From the NCBI GenBank assembly GCA_022494885.1, contig JAGVSM010004242.1:101035-165034 (forward strand): a stretch of DNA of 64,000 bases, given 5' to 3'. The position numbers and the translations under genes were made by a program. Of the stretch, positions 20,051-31,828 are shown piece by piece; the first letter of the stretch is position 1, and every line of letters starts with the position of its first letter. The notes under the pieces were generated by a model. The model had not been told where the DNA came from. It was given only the letters and a program-made list of their open reading frames with translations, and searched no databases. The stretch is from Micrasema longulum (lineage: Eukaryota; Arthropoda; Insecta; Trichoptera; Brachycentridae).

Positions 20051-20324
20051 AAGTACATTTTAATAAAAATGAACTACTTTTAAACGTAACCGGTTATGGT
20101 CAACAACTGATTAAAATAGTTAATCAATTATTATGTATTGTGATAGATTTCCAGTTTCCGGTAAGCCATGTTAAGCGCGTTTATATACGTATTTATTTAT
20201 ATAAACAGTTTATATACATATACTGTTTACATAAATATGCATAAATAAATTCTATTAAAGGACAAATAATTAAATATTTGATCAATACTTTTTTCAGTTT
20301 TTCCAAGTAATATAATTGTTCAAT

Positions 20325-20455
20325 GTGTGTCAAGTGGCCACGTTAACCAGCCAATAACAGGTCACGAACCCTGTAAAACCCTGCCTTTAATTCCATATTT
20401 CCCCATATGAAATGTTCTCCACTTCTGTTGAAATAACACGTTAGATTCATCTTTT
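20325..20455 (-). repeat. IRE-1 body, minus orientation
   Basis: AAGTGGCCACGTTAACCAGC, CAATAACAGGTCACGAACCC and GTTCTCCACTTCTGTTGAAA are the reverse of the IRE-1 body. Confidence 0.65.
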
Positions 20456-23240
20456 ATCAACTAAGGTTTGCAATGTTGTTTTTTGAATATTTTTCGCTAG
20501 AGGTCAACGTCTGCGATGCACTGTGGTGCACAGAAACATTCCATACTTTTTTTAGCGCAGCGCCGTGGAAGTGCGGCAACGCTCTAGTGCGGTTTGACAG
20601 GATTTTCGCTGTTTTCAATATTTATTTTCTTTATTTCACAGTTTAAAATGTACAAATGTTTTTTGTTTCAAATCCAGACTAGCTACAAATTCCATATTTC
20701 ACATGTGTTTTCATTCATTAAATGACGTTTAAACAAATCAAATATTAATAATCATACCGAAATATAAAAAAATAAATACCCATTAAAAAAAAACCGATAA
20801 GTAAAAAAAAATAATCATGAATAAAAATTAGAAGATGTACCAATATAAATTAAAACATGAGTAAAATTTAATAAAATTCGCCGCAACAAATTAGTTTCTT
20901 AGAACATGTATTTGTTCATTTAGGAACTGATTGCAACATTTAGGCATACTGATATTTCTGCTTACCGATTTTTCATATACTGAGAGTTCTCCAAGTATGA
21001 ATAAAATTTGTCAGAGTCTTTTTTTGCCATTTGTCTAATATGAAATATATTTATAAATAAATAAATAAAATAAGAAGGTGTATAGATAAACATCAGTTTA
21101 AAGTATCGTACTCACCAAAAAAAAACAATTATCCATTTCAATGGATCCACACTCACATAACTATCACATTTACTAAAGTTAAAACATGATATTTAAAAAA
21201 ATTAGAACCTACAAAACGTCAACGACATCACTTGCAAAAAAGAGTGCTTCACCTAAGAAATCAATCTTTACACTAACTGGCGAAAATACGTCGCAAATTG
21301 CAACAATACTCATAATAATACTGTCACAAGAAAAAGCAGATAATTTTTAGTTTGCACGGTACTGATACAAGACGTTATATATAAAAACTTAATATTTATG
21401 CATAAATTATAATAGGCATATATATATATATATGCGCAAGAGTACACATTTTAAAATATGATATAATAATTTATATTTATTTTATACGTATATATAATTA
21501 AGTCTTTACAAAATACAAAAACCAGATACAAAAAACGTAAATAAAACTTTAAATATGAAATACTTTATACGTAAAAAATATTTATTGGCTAAAATTAACC
21601 AATAATATAATAAATAATTGTGAATATTTTATCGTAAGATAAGATTTTTTTATTTTATTCCAAAAACATTCAGTCATACATAATAATTATTGGAAACAAT
21701 GATGATTTTATTATTATAAAGACCAATTAAGTTTTTATAAATTAGGTAAAAGATGTAAACCATTCAAGATATACATTTAGCAACTATCCCAAATAATCAA
21801 CTCATTGAAGAAACTTTCTGTATAAATGCAATGTGCTGTCCGTTATATTTTTTGTTGGTTCGTCTAATGAATAAGTTTTAGGCATAATTTATTGTTTTTA
21901 CAGTTGGTATATAAAAAAGGAAATTTAATATCGTATAGCAAAAAGGACAACGGAAATTAATACTCTGTTACGGCGAATCAACCGTATTATTAAGAATTTT
22001 AAAAAGAAAAATTAAATCACAGGTAAGGCGCCTTTTTGTAATGTAATATTAAATAGAATCAAAGATACGACGCAATCATTTTTTATGTTACCAAAACGAT
22101 ATTCCAGGATTCTTATAAGTTTCTTTTCAATGTTCTCGATTTAATTATTGTATATACCGAGGGGACCATACTAATGATTCCAAGTCGAGTTGACAACGTA
22201 CATAAGTAAAGTAAGGAAGTTTGAGTATATATGATGATGAGAATGGCTTGGAGGTGTGTAAGATGAACCCTAGAAGTCTATAAACCGCTACTTTATTTTA
22301 GTGATTTCTGATTGAATTTTGTTGATATTATGTGGATATATTTAACAACTACAATCGGAGGTAAAGGCTCTTGTACTTTAAAAATACAAACAGGATAATT
22401 AAAAAAATTTGAATGCTTTTAAAGTATTTTTTTTATAAAGGTTTGGACCCCTGTACTTAGCCCTAGTAGCCTTATGTGTCATGTACAAGGCTAAGGTAGT
22501 GAGAAAAATTCGTTGTTGTTAATCTTGGAAATAAAATGTTTGATCACTGATTTTGGTTTATTACCTTTATGAGTCCAATCACCATTATTGCTTAGTCCAA
22601 GAACAATTAAACTTTATTATATATGTCTAAGTAACATGTATTTTTAGCACATATAGATTTATAAAATAACGATAATTAATTTCTTATATTTAATTAGCTA
22701 AGAATTTATAATCGTTTTAGTTTTTTTTTTGTTATTGTTATATTTGTATAGAACTACTTATGCTTTAAAAGATAAAAGATAAAAAATCTTCATCTTAGAA
22801 CAAGCTGAGCCATGTAATATGGAGATTATCATAAACAATCCGTTTTCATTTTCTTTTCATTAGTTTTATACAGGTTCCCTGTTTTAATTATGTTTACTTA
22901 TTTTAACGACAATATGAATATCTGTGAAGGACATTTCATCTTTCCGGCGTTCTGCTTCAAGATTATGGCGTTGTAAACTGACAAATAGGTTCTGAAATGA
23001 CAGATGTTTGATACTCCGTGAAGAAATATCATCGTATTGACAATAGTCATCATTCCTTAATTTAAACCCATATAGGTAACTATTTCTAGCTTCGTATCCG
23101 GTAAAGATTTGGGTCGTTTCGAAAATACTTCAGGGATGAAGACAAAGTTTGCTGCATCAGCCAGTGAAAGGAAAAATATTTTAGACATTTTACCTTCAGA
23201 AAAAACGTGGTAATGACCCCCCTAACGCTGCCGCGTATTT
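20456..23240. other. AT-rich stretch without recognised genes
   Basis: Mostly AT-rich, with a GC-richer island at about 20510-20600 (several GCGC and CpG sites) and a (TA)n run near 21417-21433. A weak FB-HH-like phrase (TGCTTACCGATTTTTCATAT) lies near 20958. I see no coding frame longer than chance and no RNA gene. Confidence 0.35.
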
Positions 23241-23244
23241 TGTT

Positions 23245-23500
23245 TTATCCAGCGCAGCGCTTGGCAAAGCTAAGGGAGAGTTCTAAGAAGAAAGGTTCCG
23301 TTCTTTTACAAGTTGCGGCTCTTGCTCGTTCATCTGCACTCTCATTTCCTACGATACCAGCATGTCCTCTTATCCAGCATATTTGAATAATCATTCCTCT
23401 GATTTTAAGATGCTTAATTTTTCTCGGAATACCAATATGAAAGTTAAAATATACGGGAATGCTACACCTTGGGTAAACGACCACTTTAGCCTGTTGACGA
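23245..23500 (-). pseudogene. LINE RNase H domain fragment
   Basis: Within a 114-codon minus-strand frame, IQICWIRGHAGIVGNESADE followed by RARAA matches the end of the ribonuclease H domain of non-LTR elements (consensus WVPSHxGIxGNExADxLA, with catalytic H and D-type residues in GH and SAD). Upstream residues (IPRKIKHLKIRG) are plausible but weak. The first part of the frame, beyond 23500, has no resemblance. RNase H domains occur in R1, I and some jockey clades. It abuts a plus-strand LINE tail at 23.6 kb. Confidence 0.7.
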
Positions 23501-23599
23501 AAGACATTAAACCCTGCAAAGCCTAGACAAAATATTGAAAGCGCTACATCACTGAATTTAAAACACATATGAACATTATTATTGAACACATTATTTATT

Positions 23600-24030
23600 T
23601 ACTTTTGAACACATAATTTATTTGCTGAAAATTGCCTCTAGTTCAATCGATTGTCCTGAACTACTATGCAAACTTTCTATCAATGTTCCTTCCAAAGTTC
23701 TAAGAAATAACTTTTCTTTTCACATACCTCTTGTTTCATTTACTTATAGGCAAAATTCATATTTATGGCGAACTTTTAATAATCTTTATGTAACAAATAA
23801 ATCATTTAACATAGATTTATTTGCAAATAATCTTAATGACGTACGGCGTTTTCTTTCGAAATAATTCGTAGCATTTTTCTTTTTTCTTAAATTTACATTA
23901 AATTACTATTTATTTTATGTTCGAGAATCTTTTTTGACTTACTGTGATGCTACATGTGAAAACCTGTAATTGGCTTATTTGTTATTTGTTTTGTTATATA
24001 AAAATAGAAATAAAAAATAAACATTGTTTT
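23600..24030 (+). pseudogene. LINE 3' end, family shared with 31.44-31.83 kb
   Basis: The frame 23622-23864 reads SIDCPELLCKLSINVPSKVL, RNNFSFHIP, SYLWRTFNNLYV and LNDVRRFLSK, the pattern of the last residues of jockey-like reverse transcriptase proteins (SxELLxxINxxVPxR, then a short stop). The 3' untranslated part (AAAACCTGTAATTGGCTTAT, TTGTTATTTG) ends A-rich near 24020. The same segment occurs on the minus strand at 31.44-31.83 kb, including the untranslated tail. Confidence 0.75.
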
Positions 24031-24599
24031 TTTATATGCCTTGGTATTTATACAACTTTATATATTTATTAAGTTTTTACGGTATCAATATAAATAAGTT
24101 TAATTAATTTATTTTCCGCAAAAATAAACACTTAACTTGTGTCGAAAAATAAGGCATTATGTTCTTAATAAAAAAAATACTGTAAATATTGTTTTAATAG
24201 CACAAAATGTGAGAAATTTATGAATTAAAATCACTAATGAAGCTTTTATCAAAACCGGATATCCGTTTTGGATATAACATTTGTTTCGTGCGTGCTTCCA
24301 AATACAATACTTAATTCAGAACAGAATTTGTGGTAAACCGTTTATGGTAAATGGGTAGGCTTAAAATAAATCACGGCGTTGAGTAAAGTTTTGATTCTGG
24401 TATTTCAATCCATTTTTATTTAATTATGGGCAATATTTATTTAAGTTTATTTGAGAAATATGAATTAACGGATGAAAATCTAACCTAATTGATTCAGAAT
24501 TCTGATCAGGTGGATTTGATTTTGGATAATTATACAGTGATTAATATTTAAATTTTGGGAGGCATTCTAAACTCGTTATAAATGACTCAAAATTAAAAA

Positions 24600-24688
24600 T
24601 GAGAACCAAATTCCGTTTTAGCGGGGTTTAAACTTCAAATTTCTGATTTGTGAGTCTGGGAAACTAGCTACAGAACCACGAACTGGTG
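24600..24688 (-). repeat. SINE-B tRNA-like head, degenerate
   Basis: On the minus strand CCAGTTCGTGGTTCTGTAGC, TAGTTTCCCAGACTCACAAA and AAGTTTAAACCCCGC align with the other SINE-B heads in order. Confidence 0.45.
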
Positions 24689-24734
24689 AATTATGATTAT
24701 GATTGGTAAACTAAATAGAGTGAATCTTAATTTG

Positions 24735-25222
24735 TTGCAACAGAGAGCGAAAACGATTTCGAGACTGGAATATGGACATCTAGGCATTAAAAAGGCTTAT
24801 GATCTATGATAAATTTATTTATTTTATGAACTTATTGCATTAATAAGTATACTTATTTAAAACAAGGGAATCTATCCCAATGTAAGGATATCCTATTGTA
24901 GGGATATCGACTGGTTTAGGTAACTACTTTACACAATGCGTAACATTCACCATTCTGTCTATGTTTGAAAATCCACATTTCTTCAATTTTTACATCTGTT
25001 GACTTTTTCGGTGAACCGGCTGAACCGTTTCACATACTAGACAGCGCCTGACAACATGTTTTTTGAATTTTCATACTTCTTCTTATATCAGTGTTAAATC
25101 AACAATGTTATAAGTGTGTCCAAATGTTTGTTTGCCTCTCTGTTGCCACAAATTAATATCTAAATAACTCCCAAAGGTGGGAAATAAAGCATATCTCTAA
25201 GCATTTGGACATACTAAAAACA
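24735..25222 (+). repeat. IRE-1 repeat, long form, with a ~100-bp insertion
   Basis: TTGTTGCAACAGAGAGCGAA, TGGAATATGGACATCTAGGC and CTTATGATCTATGA start the body. About 24809-24905 is foreign sequence (TAAATTTATTTATTTTATGA to GTAGGGATATC). The body resumes with GACTGGTTTAGGTAACTACT and runs through CTAGACAGCGCCTGACAACA to the inverted terminal segment GCATTTGGACATACTAAAAA. Confidence 0.75.
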
Positions 25223-25239
25223 TTTTTGATTAAAGTGAA

Positions 25240-25330
25240 TCTTGATCATCTGTTACGTGAAGGTAAGCTCGTCAGTCTTACGCTTTGCGTTCTGGTCCAA
25301 GAATGGTTAAATATTGTAGTGCTAAACTTC
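25240..25330 (-). repeat. SINE-A fragment, minus strand
   Basis: ATCTGTTACGTGAAGGTAAG, CAGTCTTACGCTTTGCG and GGTTAAATATTGTAGTGCTA are the reverse of the SINE-A middle. Confidence 0.6.
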
Positions 25331-25609
25331 CAGTTAACAAAACAACATAAAACTGCATAAAAATGACTTAAAAAGCACCTTGATCCTAATGAACAAGACA
25401 ACGGACGAAGCAACCTCCGGTGGTTACCATTTTTGAGCGAAAGCAATTCGGTTAACTGGATCAAATACTGCAGATACCCCTGAAAAGCTTACTCACTCTT
25501 CTATATTTTACAAGGCCTCAGGTTTTCGGCATGCAAAATGCCACAGCTGACAATGTGGCGCCATTTTATATCATAACAACTACGGATTGTACGGCTCAGG
25601 AAAACGGAA

Positions 25610-25860
25610 ACGAAGATAAAATGGCTTGCGTAAGTTAAGCAGAATCCTGGACTTTTTTTACTAGATAGTTACTCTCAAGTAAGAAAACCTGAAAAGAGAG
25701 ATTGCATGGAGATACATCCCCCTTGTCGTGTTATGGTTGACGCGTTCGTTCTCAATGATCAAGGTCTGGAGCTCAATTCCTAGGATGACACGACACGAAA
25801 TATTTGTTACTAAGGTGGTTTTACATTGCAATATTTCACTTACAATAAATCTAATAGATT
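25610..25860 (+). repeat. Old SINE-A-like copy with shared upstream stretch
   Basis: CTTGTCGTGTTATGGTTGAC and GGTCTGGAGCTCAATTCCTA look like a decayed head, followed by TGGTTTTACATTGCAATATT. The preceding AACCTGAAAAGAGAGATTGC matches the stretch before the degenerate copy at 6.26 kb. Confidence 0.4.
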
Positions 25861-25989
25861 TTAAAAACAACATGAATTAACAGTTTTTGATACTGTTTGT
25901 ATAATTGTGATTTGTTTTATAATTTGCCAAATTTTCAGTAAGCCAGCCAATAAAAGCAGTAGAGGAAAATTCAATTAAAATTAAGGTAA

Positions 25990-26140
25990 ATAACTTGGTT
26001 GCGACAGAGAGGAAAAACATTTTTGAGAAAGGAAGTGCAACCCTTACTGTTGCAATATACTAAGATATGAGTAACTCTCTAGGGAGGAAATTCAGCCAGT
26101 CTGCAAGCATTTAGACATACTTAAACATTGTTGAGGATAA
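25990..26140 (+). repeat. IRE-1 fragment with terminal segment
   Basis: GGTTGCGACAGAGAGGAAAA and CATTTTTGAGAAAGGAAGTG begin the body, which is then deleted. The inverted terminal part AACTCTCTAGGGAGGAAATT, CATTTAGACATACTTAAACA follows. Confidence 0.6.
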
Positions 26141-26442
26141 TATATATTTTTTAAATAACTTTTCTTTTGATCAGAGATTTTTTTGTTGTTAGAGCAGAAC
26201 TGACCTGAAAACCCTGTGTCCTTAAAATAGTTTTCAAATATGTGGAGTAATTGTCGTCGTATTAAAAAAATAAGATCCCCAAATTCACTACTGTCAATGG
26301 GGTAGAGAAGAATCAGAATGTCATCCCAGGAGTTGTAAAAAAAAATTTTTTTGGGACGGTACATAAAAAAAAACATTTTGTGACATTACACACAAAATAG
26401 TATAAAAATATAATGTTAGAAACATAAGATACCGAACTATTC

Positions 26443-26712
26443 ATGCCGTGCTCGTGGTGTAGTAGTCAGCGCATTTTCCAAACGTGCAAGAGGTCTCAGG
26501 TTTGATTCCCGACATGGTTGACATGAAATATTTATTTAAAAAGAAGTATTTACTCTAGAATATTTCATAGTTCCTGGACTGGTATCTGAAGCGCAATACT
26601 TATCATCTTACCTCCATGTAACAAAAATGATCAAGATACGCTGCCATTGGTTTACCGATGGAGTGGCCTATGCACCACAAGGTGCGGAAAGGAAATGATG
26701 ATGATGACATGT
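26443..26712 (+). mobile_element. SINE-A, full-length, plus strand
   Basis: The head GCCGTGCTCGTGGTGTAGTA, GTCAGCGCATTTTCC and CTCAGGTTTGATTCCCGACA shows A and B box regions. The body runs ATGAAATATTTATTTAAAAA, ATAGTTCCTGGACTGGTATC, TGATCAAGATACGCTGCCAT, GGAGTGGCCTATGCACCACA, GGTGCGGAAAGGAAATGATG and ends in GATGATGAC. About 265 bp. It is presumably transcribed by RNA polymerase III when intact. Confidence 0.88.
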
Positions 26713-27529
26713 TTTAATAATAATTAGATATAAGTCAATATTACGACATTCAAATAAATATAATATTCGTACTTTTTAAAGACTAATTAAAAAATAAAAA
26801 TATTTCAACAAAGTTTTAATTTATTATCTACATTAATTTAATATCGTCTATAAAAATAAAATTTTTATTTATCTATAATCACAACAAAAAAAATTATAAT
26901 TAGTTTATATATACATAAATTTTAATATTATTATTATTGCAATAATTAAAAATTTTAATTTATTATTTTCATTAAATTTGATTAAAATTTACATCAAATG
27001 TACATCTTTCTTCCCCTCCTAATCCTCTTTTCAAGCATCCTTGTCATAATCCCGCCCAATTTACAATAACTTTAAAAAATAAAAAATAAATCTTTGATTA
27101 TTGAAAAAAAAATTACGAGTTCATGAAAATAACATTTTTATATGAATAAACTTATATGTATTTATTTAATATGTAATATATTTTCTTTACTTGCTTTGTA
27201 TACTTTGTGGAAATCTGTTATTAGTTCTGAGTTTATACACTATATATGTTTGTTTACTATAAATATGTATGTAGAACTGTTGATTTCCCAATTAAAATAA
27301 AATAAATAAATAAATATCAATCAATGTGAGGTTTTTCCTTTGAATATGCTGATTCTAGGAAGAGAATAAACTTATGAAATCTATTTTTTTTCCGCTTTAG
27401 GAGTTTTGTTTTTTAAAGCGTTTGTCCGTATGTGTCGGTATAAAATATTTGGTGGAAAGGCAGCGACCCGACTGCTCGGGTTTTCTTGGTCGGGCTTGGT
27501 GTTCCGAGTCTACTTACAAGCCAATGCGA

Positions 27530-27602
27530 AACGGGTTGTGGTCTCGTGGGTAGGGTCGTGGATTCCGGATAAAGAGGACTGTGGTTTGAACCCCGATCTA
27601 GC
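27530..27602 (+). repeat. SINE-B tRNA-like head
   Basis: CGGGTTGTGGTCTCGTGGGT, AGGGTCGTGGATTCCGG and TGTGGTTTGAACCCCGATCT show the same order as the other SINE-B copies. The GC-rich region 27405-27600 also contains open frames, which appear to be by-products of this repeat. Confidence 0.55.
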
Positions 27603-27718
27603 ACAACTTGTTTTCCATTTCCTAACGCGGTTATTTATATTAAAAGAAAATGTCACCAAAATTGAAATATTTGCCTAAATCAAAAGCACACAAAATTTAC
27701 TATTTAAATACATAAATT

Positions 27719-28113
27719 AACAATATATTGAGTTTGTCCAAATTTTTGTAGACAAGGACTGGATTCAACTCCCTTGGGAGCTGTTTATATTAACATATTA
27801 CAACAGAGATGAAGAACATTTAAGAGAAGGTAATATAGAAGTCTAGGCATCTACAGGGCTTATGACCTGTCAATGGCTGGTTTAAGTGGCCACTTTACAC
27901 ACTGTGTAACATTCACCATTCTGCCTATATTCGAACATCTATATTCCTTCAGTTCTTTCATCTGTTGATGTTTGTGAAGTTAAAGAGCTGAAACCTTCTA
28001 TATTACCTTCTACATTACTTAGACTTCTATAGACTTAGATTGACTTAGATAGACTTAGATAGATTTCTATATTACCTTCACTGAAATGTTCTTCATCTCT
28101 GTTGTAATATGTT
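27719..28113 (+). mobile_element. IRE-1 element with both ends and target duplication
   Basis: It starts AACAATATATTGAGTTTGTC and ends CTCTGTTGTAATATGTT. Flanks repeat AATACATAAATT(AAC) at 27707-27721 and 28114-28128, a 12-15 bp target duplication. After the terminal segment, AACATATTACAACAGAGATG, then TAGAAGTCTAGGCATCTACA and the full body follow to AAAGAGCTGAAACCTT. A short inverted copy of the body start (GAAATGTTCTTCATCTCTGT) closes the element, after a small AGACTTAGAT-type tandem at about 28018-28063. Long variable target duplications favour a retrotransposition-type insertion over a classical DNA transposon. Confidence 0.8.
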
Positions 28114-28162
28114 AATACATAAATTAACTTGCCGTCACCGCTCAAATATAGAAATCAGATTG

Positions 28163-28436
28163 ATTATTATCATTTCATTATTCCCTTTACGCACCTAATG
28201 GTGCAAAGGCCACTGCATTGGTACACCAATTGCAGCGTATCTTGATCATTTTTGTTTCATGAAGGTAAAATGATCAGTCTGACACTTCAGGTACTAGTCC
28301 AGGGACTATGAAATATTCTAGTGTGAAAACACCCTTTCAAATAAATATTTCACATCAACCATGTCGGGAATCGAACCCGAGACCTCTTGCATGGCAGGCT
28401 AACGCGCTGACCATTACACCACAAGGCCGACTCAAT
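28163..28436 (-). mobile_element. SINE-A, full-length, minus strand
   Basis: On the minus strand: GTCGGCCTTGTGGTGTAATG, GTCAGCGCGTTAGCCTGCCA, GGTTCGATTCCCGACATGG, then the complete body to GTAAAGGGAATAATGAAATG. The head is the best preserved in the window and resembles a tRNA with a clear T arm. Length about 270 bp. Confidence 0.88.
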
Positions 28437-29800
28437 CAGTTTGATAGTGACAAACAAATTTACTGATTAGACTGAAGATTATTTGAAAAAAATAAACATA
28501 TTTTCCTATTTCGTTTACGTGTGAAATATTAATTTATTACAGTTTACAATTCATTTTGAGACATAAGTCCCAACACCACGAGGCCAAAGTTTTCTGTTGA
28601 GTTAGGACAAATAATTAATAAAAACAGATTCATCAAAATAATTTATTTTGTTTATTTATTTATCAAAAACAACAAAAAACAAACAAACAATTCATTACAG
28701 AGACACAGTTTAAAGTGACTCAACCAGGAACAAACCATGCCTGCAAACCAGGGGCGAGCTCTCCCAATAATCGATTATTTGCAGCTTACCATATTTTTTG
28801 ACATCGAAAGTAATGTTTTATATTACATTATTATTAGGAAAAAATATATCACAAATATAGCAATAATAATCATACATTGCATTTTTTGAGTTAATCAATT
28901 TACATCAATGGAATATGATGTATGGAATAACAAAGAACAAGCTACACCTCTATCGGCCAAAATTATTACTACCGGATTACAGGAGCTTGCGTGCTCAAAG
29001 ATAATACATGAAATACATTGCGTCTCCAAACTTCAAATTTCAGATTTAACTTAGAAAAAATAAGCTTACGATCACAGTAAAATCTTGCAGCTTCCCTAAA
29101 TGCAATTAAGTCTTTGAACACTTATTTATAAGGGCTATTATTCTTTAAAATAAAACTGCTTCACTTAAGACAGTGCAAGTGAGATAGTATTATACGCACC
29201 CGTATAATGTGAAAAGGAGATAACGAATATGTGTACGAGTATATAACATAGAAGTTAGATTAGGATAATACTTAAGTTCTGTACGGTGGTTTACAAGTTA
29301 ATTTGTTGTAAAATACATAATATTACGAATTTACATTTTAATCCTTAGTATCAGTATGAATACTTAAGTGAGTTTTTAAAAACAAAGATTTGTTATACAC
29401 GAAATATATAAGGTTTTTAACGGACGATGACAGTTATAGGTTATTCTTCAGTATCCATTTAAACTTTAAAAATAATGTTTGAGTTATGATAAAAACGTTA
29501 CTAGAAAATTAAAATTGAATAGTGTCAAGAGTGAATTATGCATAAAGAATAGTAAAATGTATAACTTACACCGTTTTGTGAATATTAAAGTGATATAAAA
29601 ATCGATGAAAGAATGATTCTAAAAAGGCAATTATTAGTGAACTATCGTTTTTGGTACGGAATACTTTTAAATCATTTAGATTTTATCAATATTTACTAGG
29701 AAATAGTGTTTTTTTTCAAGACAAGTAAAGGTAGTCACAATAAAGTGAAAATTATCGGTACGCTATGAATAATAATATTGTATAAATCACTTTTTCGACG
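28437..29800. other. AT-rich stretch, nothing recognised
   Basis: No coding frame, RNA gene or element terminus could be supported. A B-box-like GTTCGAGTCCT lies just beyond, near 29868, without a convincing A box. Confidence 0.35.
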
Positions 29801-30099
29801 CTTCCACCAATATAGGAATAGCTGCGCGGATATGTGTTCGCTTTCTAATACTGCGGTTGGCGTTCGAGTCCTCGTAGGGTTCCAGTTTTTTGCATTTAAG
29901 TTTTTTTTTTAAATAATTAATTTCATAAAAAGTACATGTTTTTGTGAAATTCTAAACATATCTAGTTTTACACATCTAGTAAATGTTATCCCTGTAACTA
30001 TCCAATAAAAGAGACTAACTTGTGCTTGGAGAGTGACTTAAACTGTTTTAGTTGTTTATTTATAGGAGTTTATACAATTTGAAATACGATTACATGAGA

Positions 30100-30345
30100 A
30101 AGAAAAAAAAAATAGGATAGTTATAAAGAAAAAACAAAAAACAAGAATCCATTCATACTAATTAGAATTTAATGTTGTTTTTACATGTGTTCAAAAAATT
30201 TCTTTAGATTAACTTAAATTTTTTTGTAGTTTTTACTTCATTGGGAAGATTATTATATTTTTTTACACCTTTAAAGACGAAGTTATTTTGACCATGACTT
30301 GTATGGAATTTAGGAATTTCAATTAATTTTTAAATTTTTATTTTT
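30100..30345 (-). pseudogene. LINE C-terminal fragment
   Basis: A minus-strand frame from about 30311 to 30207 reads KFHTSHGQNNFVFKGVKKYN, NLPNEVKTTKKFKLI and then stops. The order R/HTxHGQNxxxxKGxKxYNxLPxE is the extreme C-terminus of jockey/CR1-like reverse transcriptase proteins. The YNNLPNEVK end parallels YNKLPDELK at 5.8 kb. Only about 35 residues and the 3' tail remain. Confidence 0.7.
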
Positions 30346-31416
30346 TTGTTTATTAAATATTTGAGTTAAATTATTTCAACTTTAAAAAAATTTCAACTGA
30401 AACTATTAGCCTTAAGTGTCATTTGTTATTATAAATTATTTATCAAATATGTAATAGTCCAGTTTTTTGCAATTACGTTTTTTTTTTTAATTCATTTTTT
30501 TGTTAATCAAATGTTTGTGTTAAATTAAAAATATTACAACTGAAACTATAAGTAGCTTGTGTCATTTTTTATAGATTATTTATCAAACATAAAATAGTCC
30601 AGTTTTTTGCAATTACGTTTTTTTAATGCATTTTTTTCAAAATTAAATGTGAGGATTAAATTAAAATATATTTTTATTGAAACAATTAGCCGCAAGTGTC
30701 ATTTATTATATATTAATAATCAAATATAAAATAGACATTTTTTTTTGAGCCAAACTACCGCTATAGACATTTTATCAGAATTTTTTCAGCTTACCAATCT
30801 TAAAACTCACCGCTCGCGACTGCTGCAAACCTGCCCCAGCATACACTAGGTTTAATGAGTAGCAAAAAAAAAACGTATTTTCTTTGGTTTTTTGCCGGTG
30901 AGACACCAAAAAGACATCAAAATTGTGACTCTAATAAAGACATATTATGTGTTAAGCTATTTACGAATGAGATTTATGTTTATTCAATATTATGATTAGA
31001 GCACATATAAGAATATGATTATTTGAGCCTTACTAACAGATTTTTAAATAAATAATAATAAACAATAGGTTATGTAATACAACATTTTTTTAATATATAC
31101 ATAAATATTTGAATATAAAATGTTGACAAGACTGAAAAGCAAAACTAAAAAATGTTTTAAGTCGCTAATTAAAATAATTATTTATTTCTTTCGTATAATT
31201 CATTTATTTTATTCCCTTAAAGGTAGTTTTTTGCAATATAGGGTGTATGAAAAAGGGCCATTTTAACGGATCTGGTTAAGTAGAGACGGATTTCAATGGT
31301 TTTACAGCTCTTGGAATTGCAGGTAAAGGGTAAGATTGATCGCCATACTTTGAATCTAATTTAAAAAAACATTTTTTAATTTTATTTATTTGGATAACCA
31401 ACAGCTTTAATTATCT

Positions 31417-31438
31417 TATATATATATATATATATATA
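31417..31438. repeat. (TA)n microsatellite
   Basis: An unbroken TA run of about 11 units next to the 3' end of the LINE copy at 31.44 kb; it may have grown from that element's tail. Confidence 0.85.
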
Positions 31439-31439
31439 A

Positions 31440-31828
31440 CAAAACAAATAACAAATAAGCCAATTACAGGTTTTCACAAATAGCATCACAGTTAGTTAAA
31501 AAATATTCTCGAACAAAAAATGAATAGTAATTTAATATAAATTCAAGAGAAAAGAAAAAAATACTATGAATTATTTCGAAAGAAAACGCCGTACGTCATT
31601 AAAATTATTAGCAAATAAATATATGTTAAATTATTTATTTGTTAAATAAAGATTATTAAGAGTTCGCCATAAATATGAAATTTGCCTATAATTATATGAA
31701 ACAAGAGGTATGTGAAGAAGATGGTTATTTTCTAAGAACTTTAAAAGGAACATTGATATAAAGTTTTCCTAGTAGTTCGGGACAGTCGATTGAACCAGAG
31801 GCAATTTTTAGTAAATAAAATTATCTTA
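31440..31828 (-). pseudogene. LINE 3' end, second copy, minus strand
   Basis: Reverse complement of the family at 23.60-24.03 kb: AATTGCCTCTGGTTCAATCG, CTGTCCCGAACTACTAGGAA, a frame with indels, then ACGTACGGCGTTTTCTTTCG and the shared untranslated tail (AACCTGTAATTGGCTTATTT). Insertions and deletions break the reading frame. Two copies sharing the same 3' part support a LINE family with 5'-truncated copies. Confidence 0.75.

Noticed and set aside
27406..27678. Overlapping 90- and 63-codon frames
   Set aside because: They coincide with the GC-richer SINE-B head and show no family resemblance.
26443..28436. SINE-A heads as functional tRNA genes
   Set aside because: They continue into the same 200-bp body and GATG tail in every copy, which defines a SINE.
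29815..29885. B-box-like GTTCGAGTCCT after a possible tRNA head
   Set aside because: The A-box region is poor and no related copy was seen, so a SINE or tRNA call is not supported.
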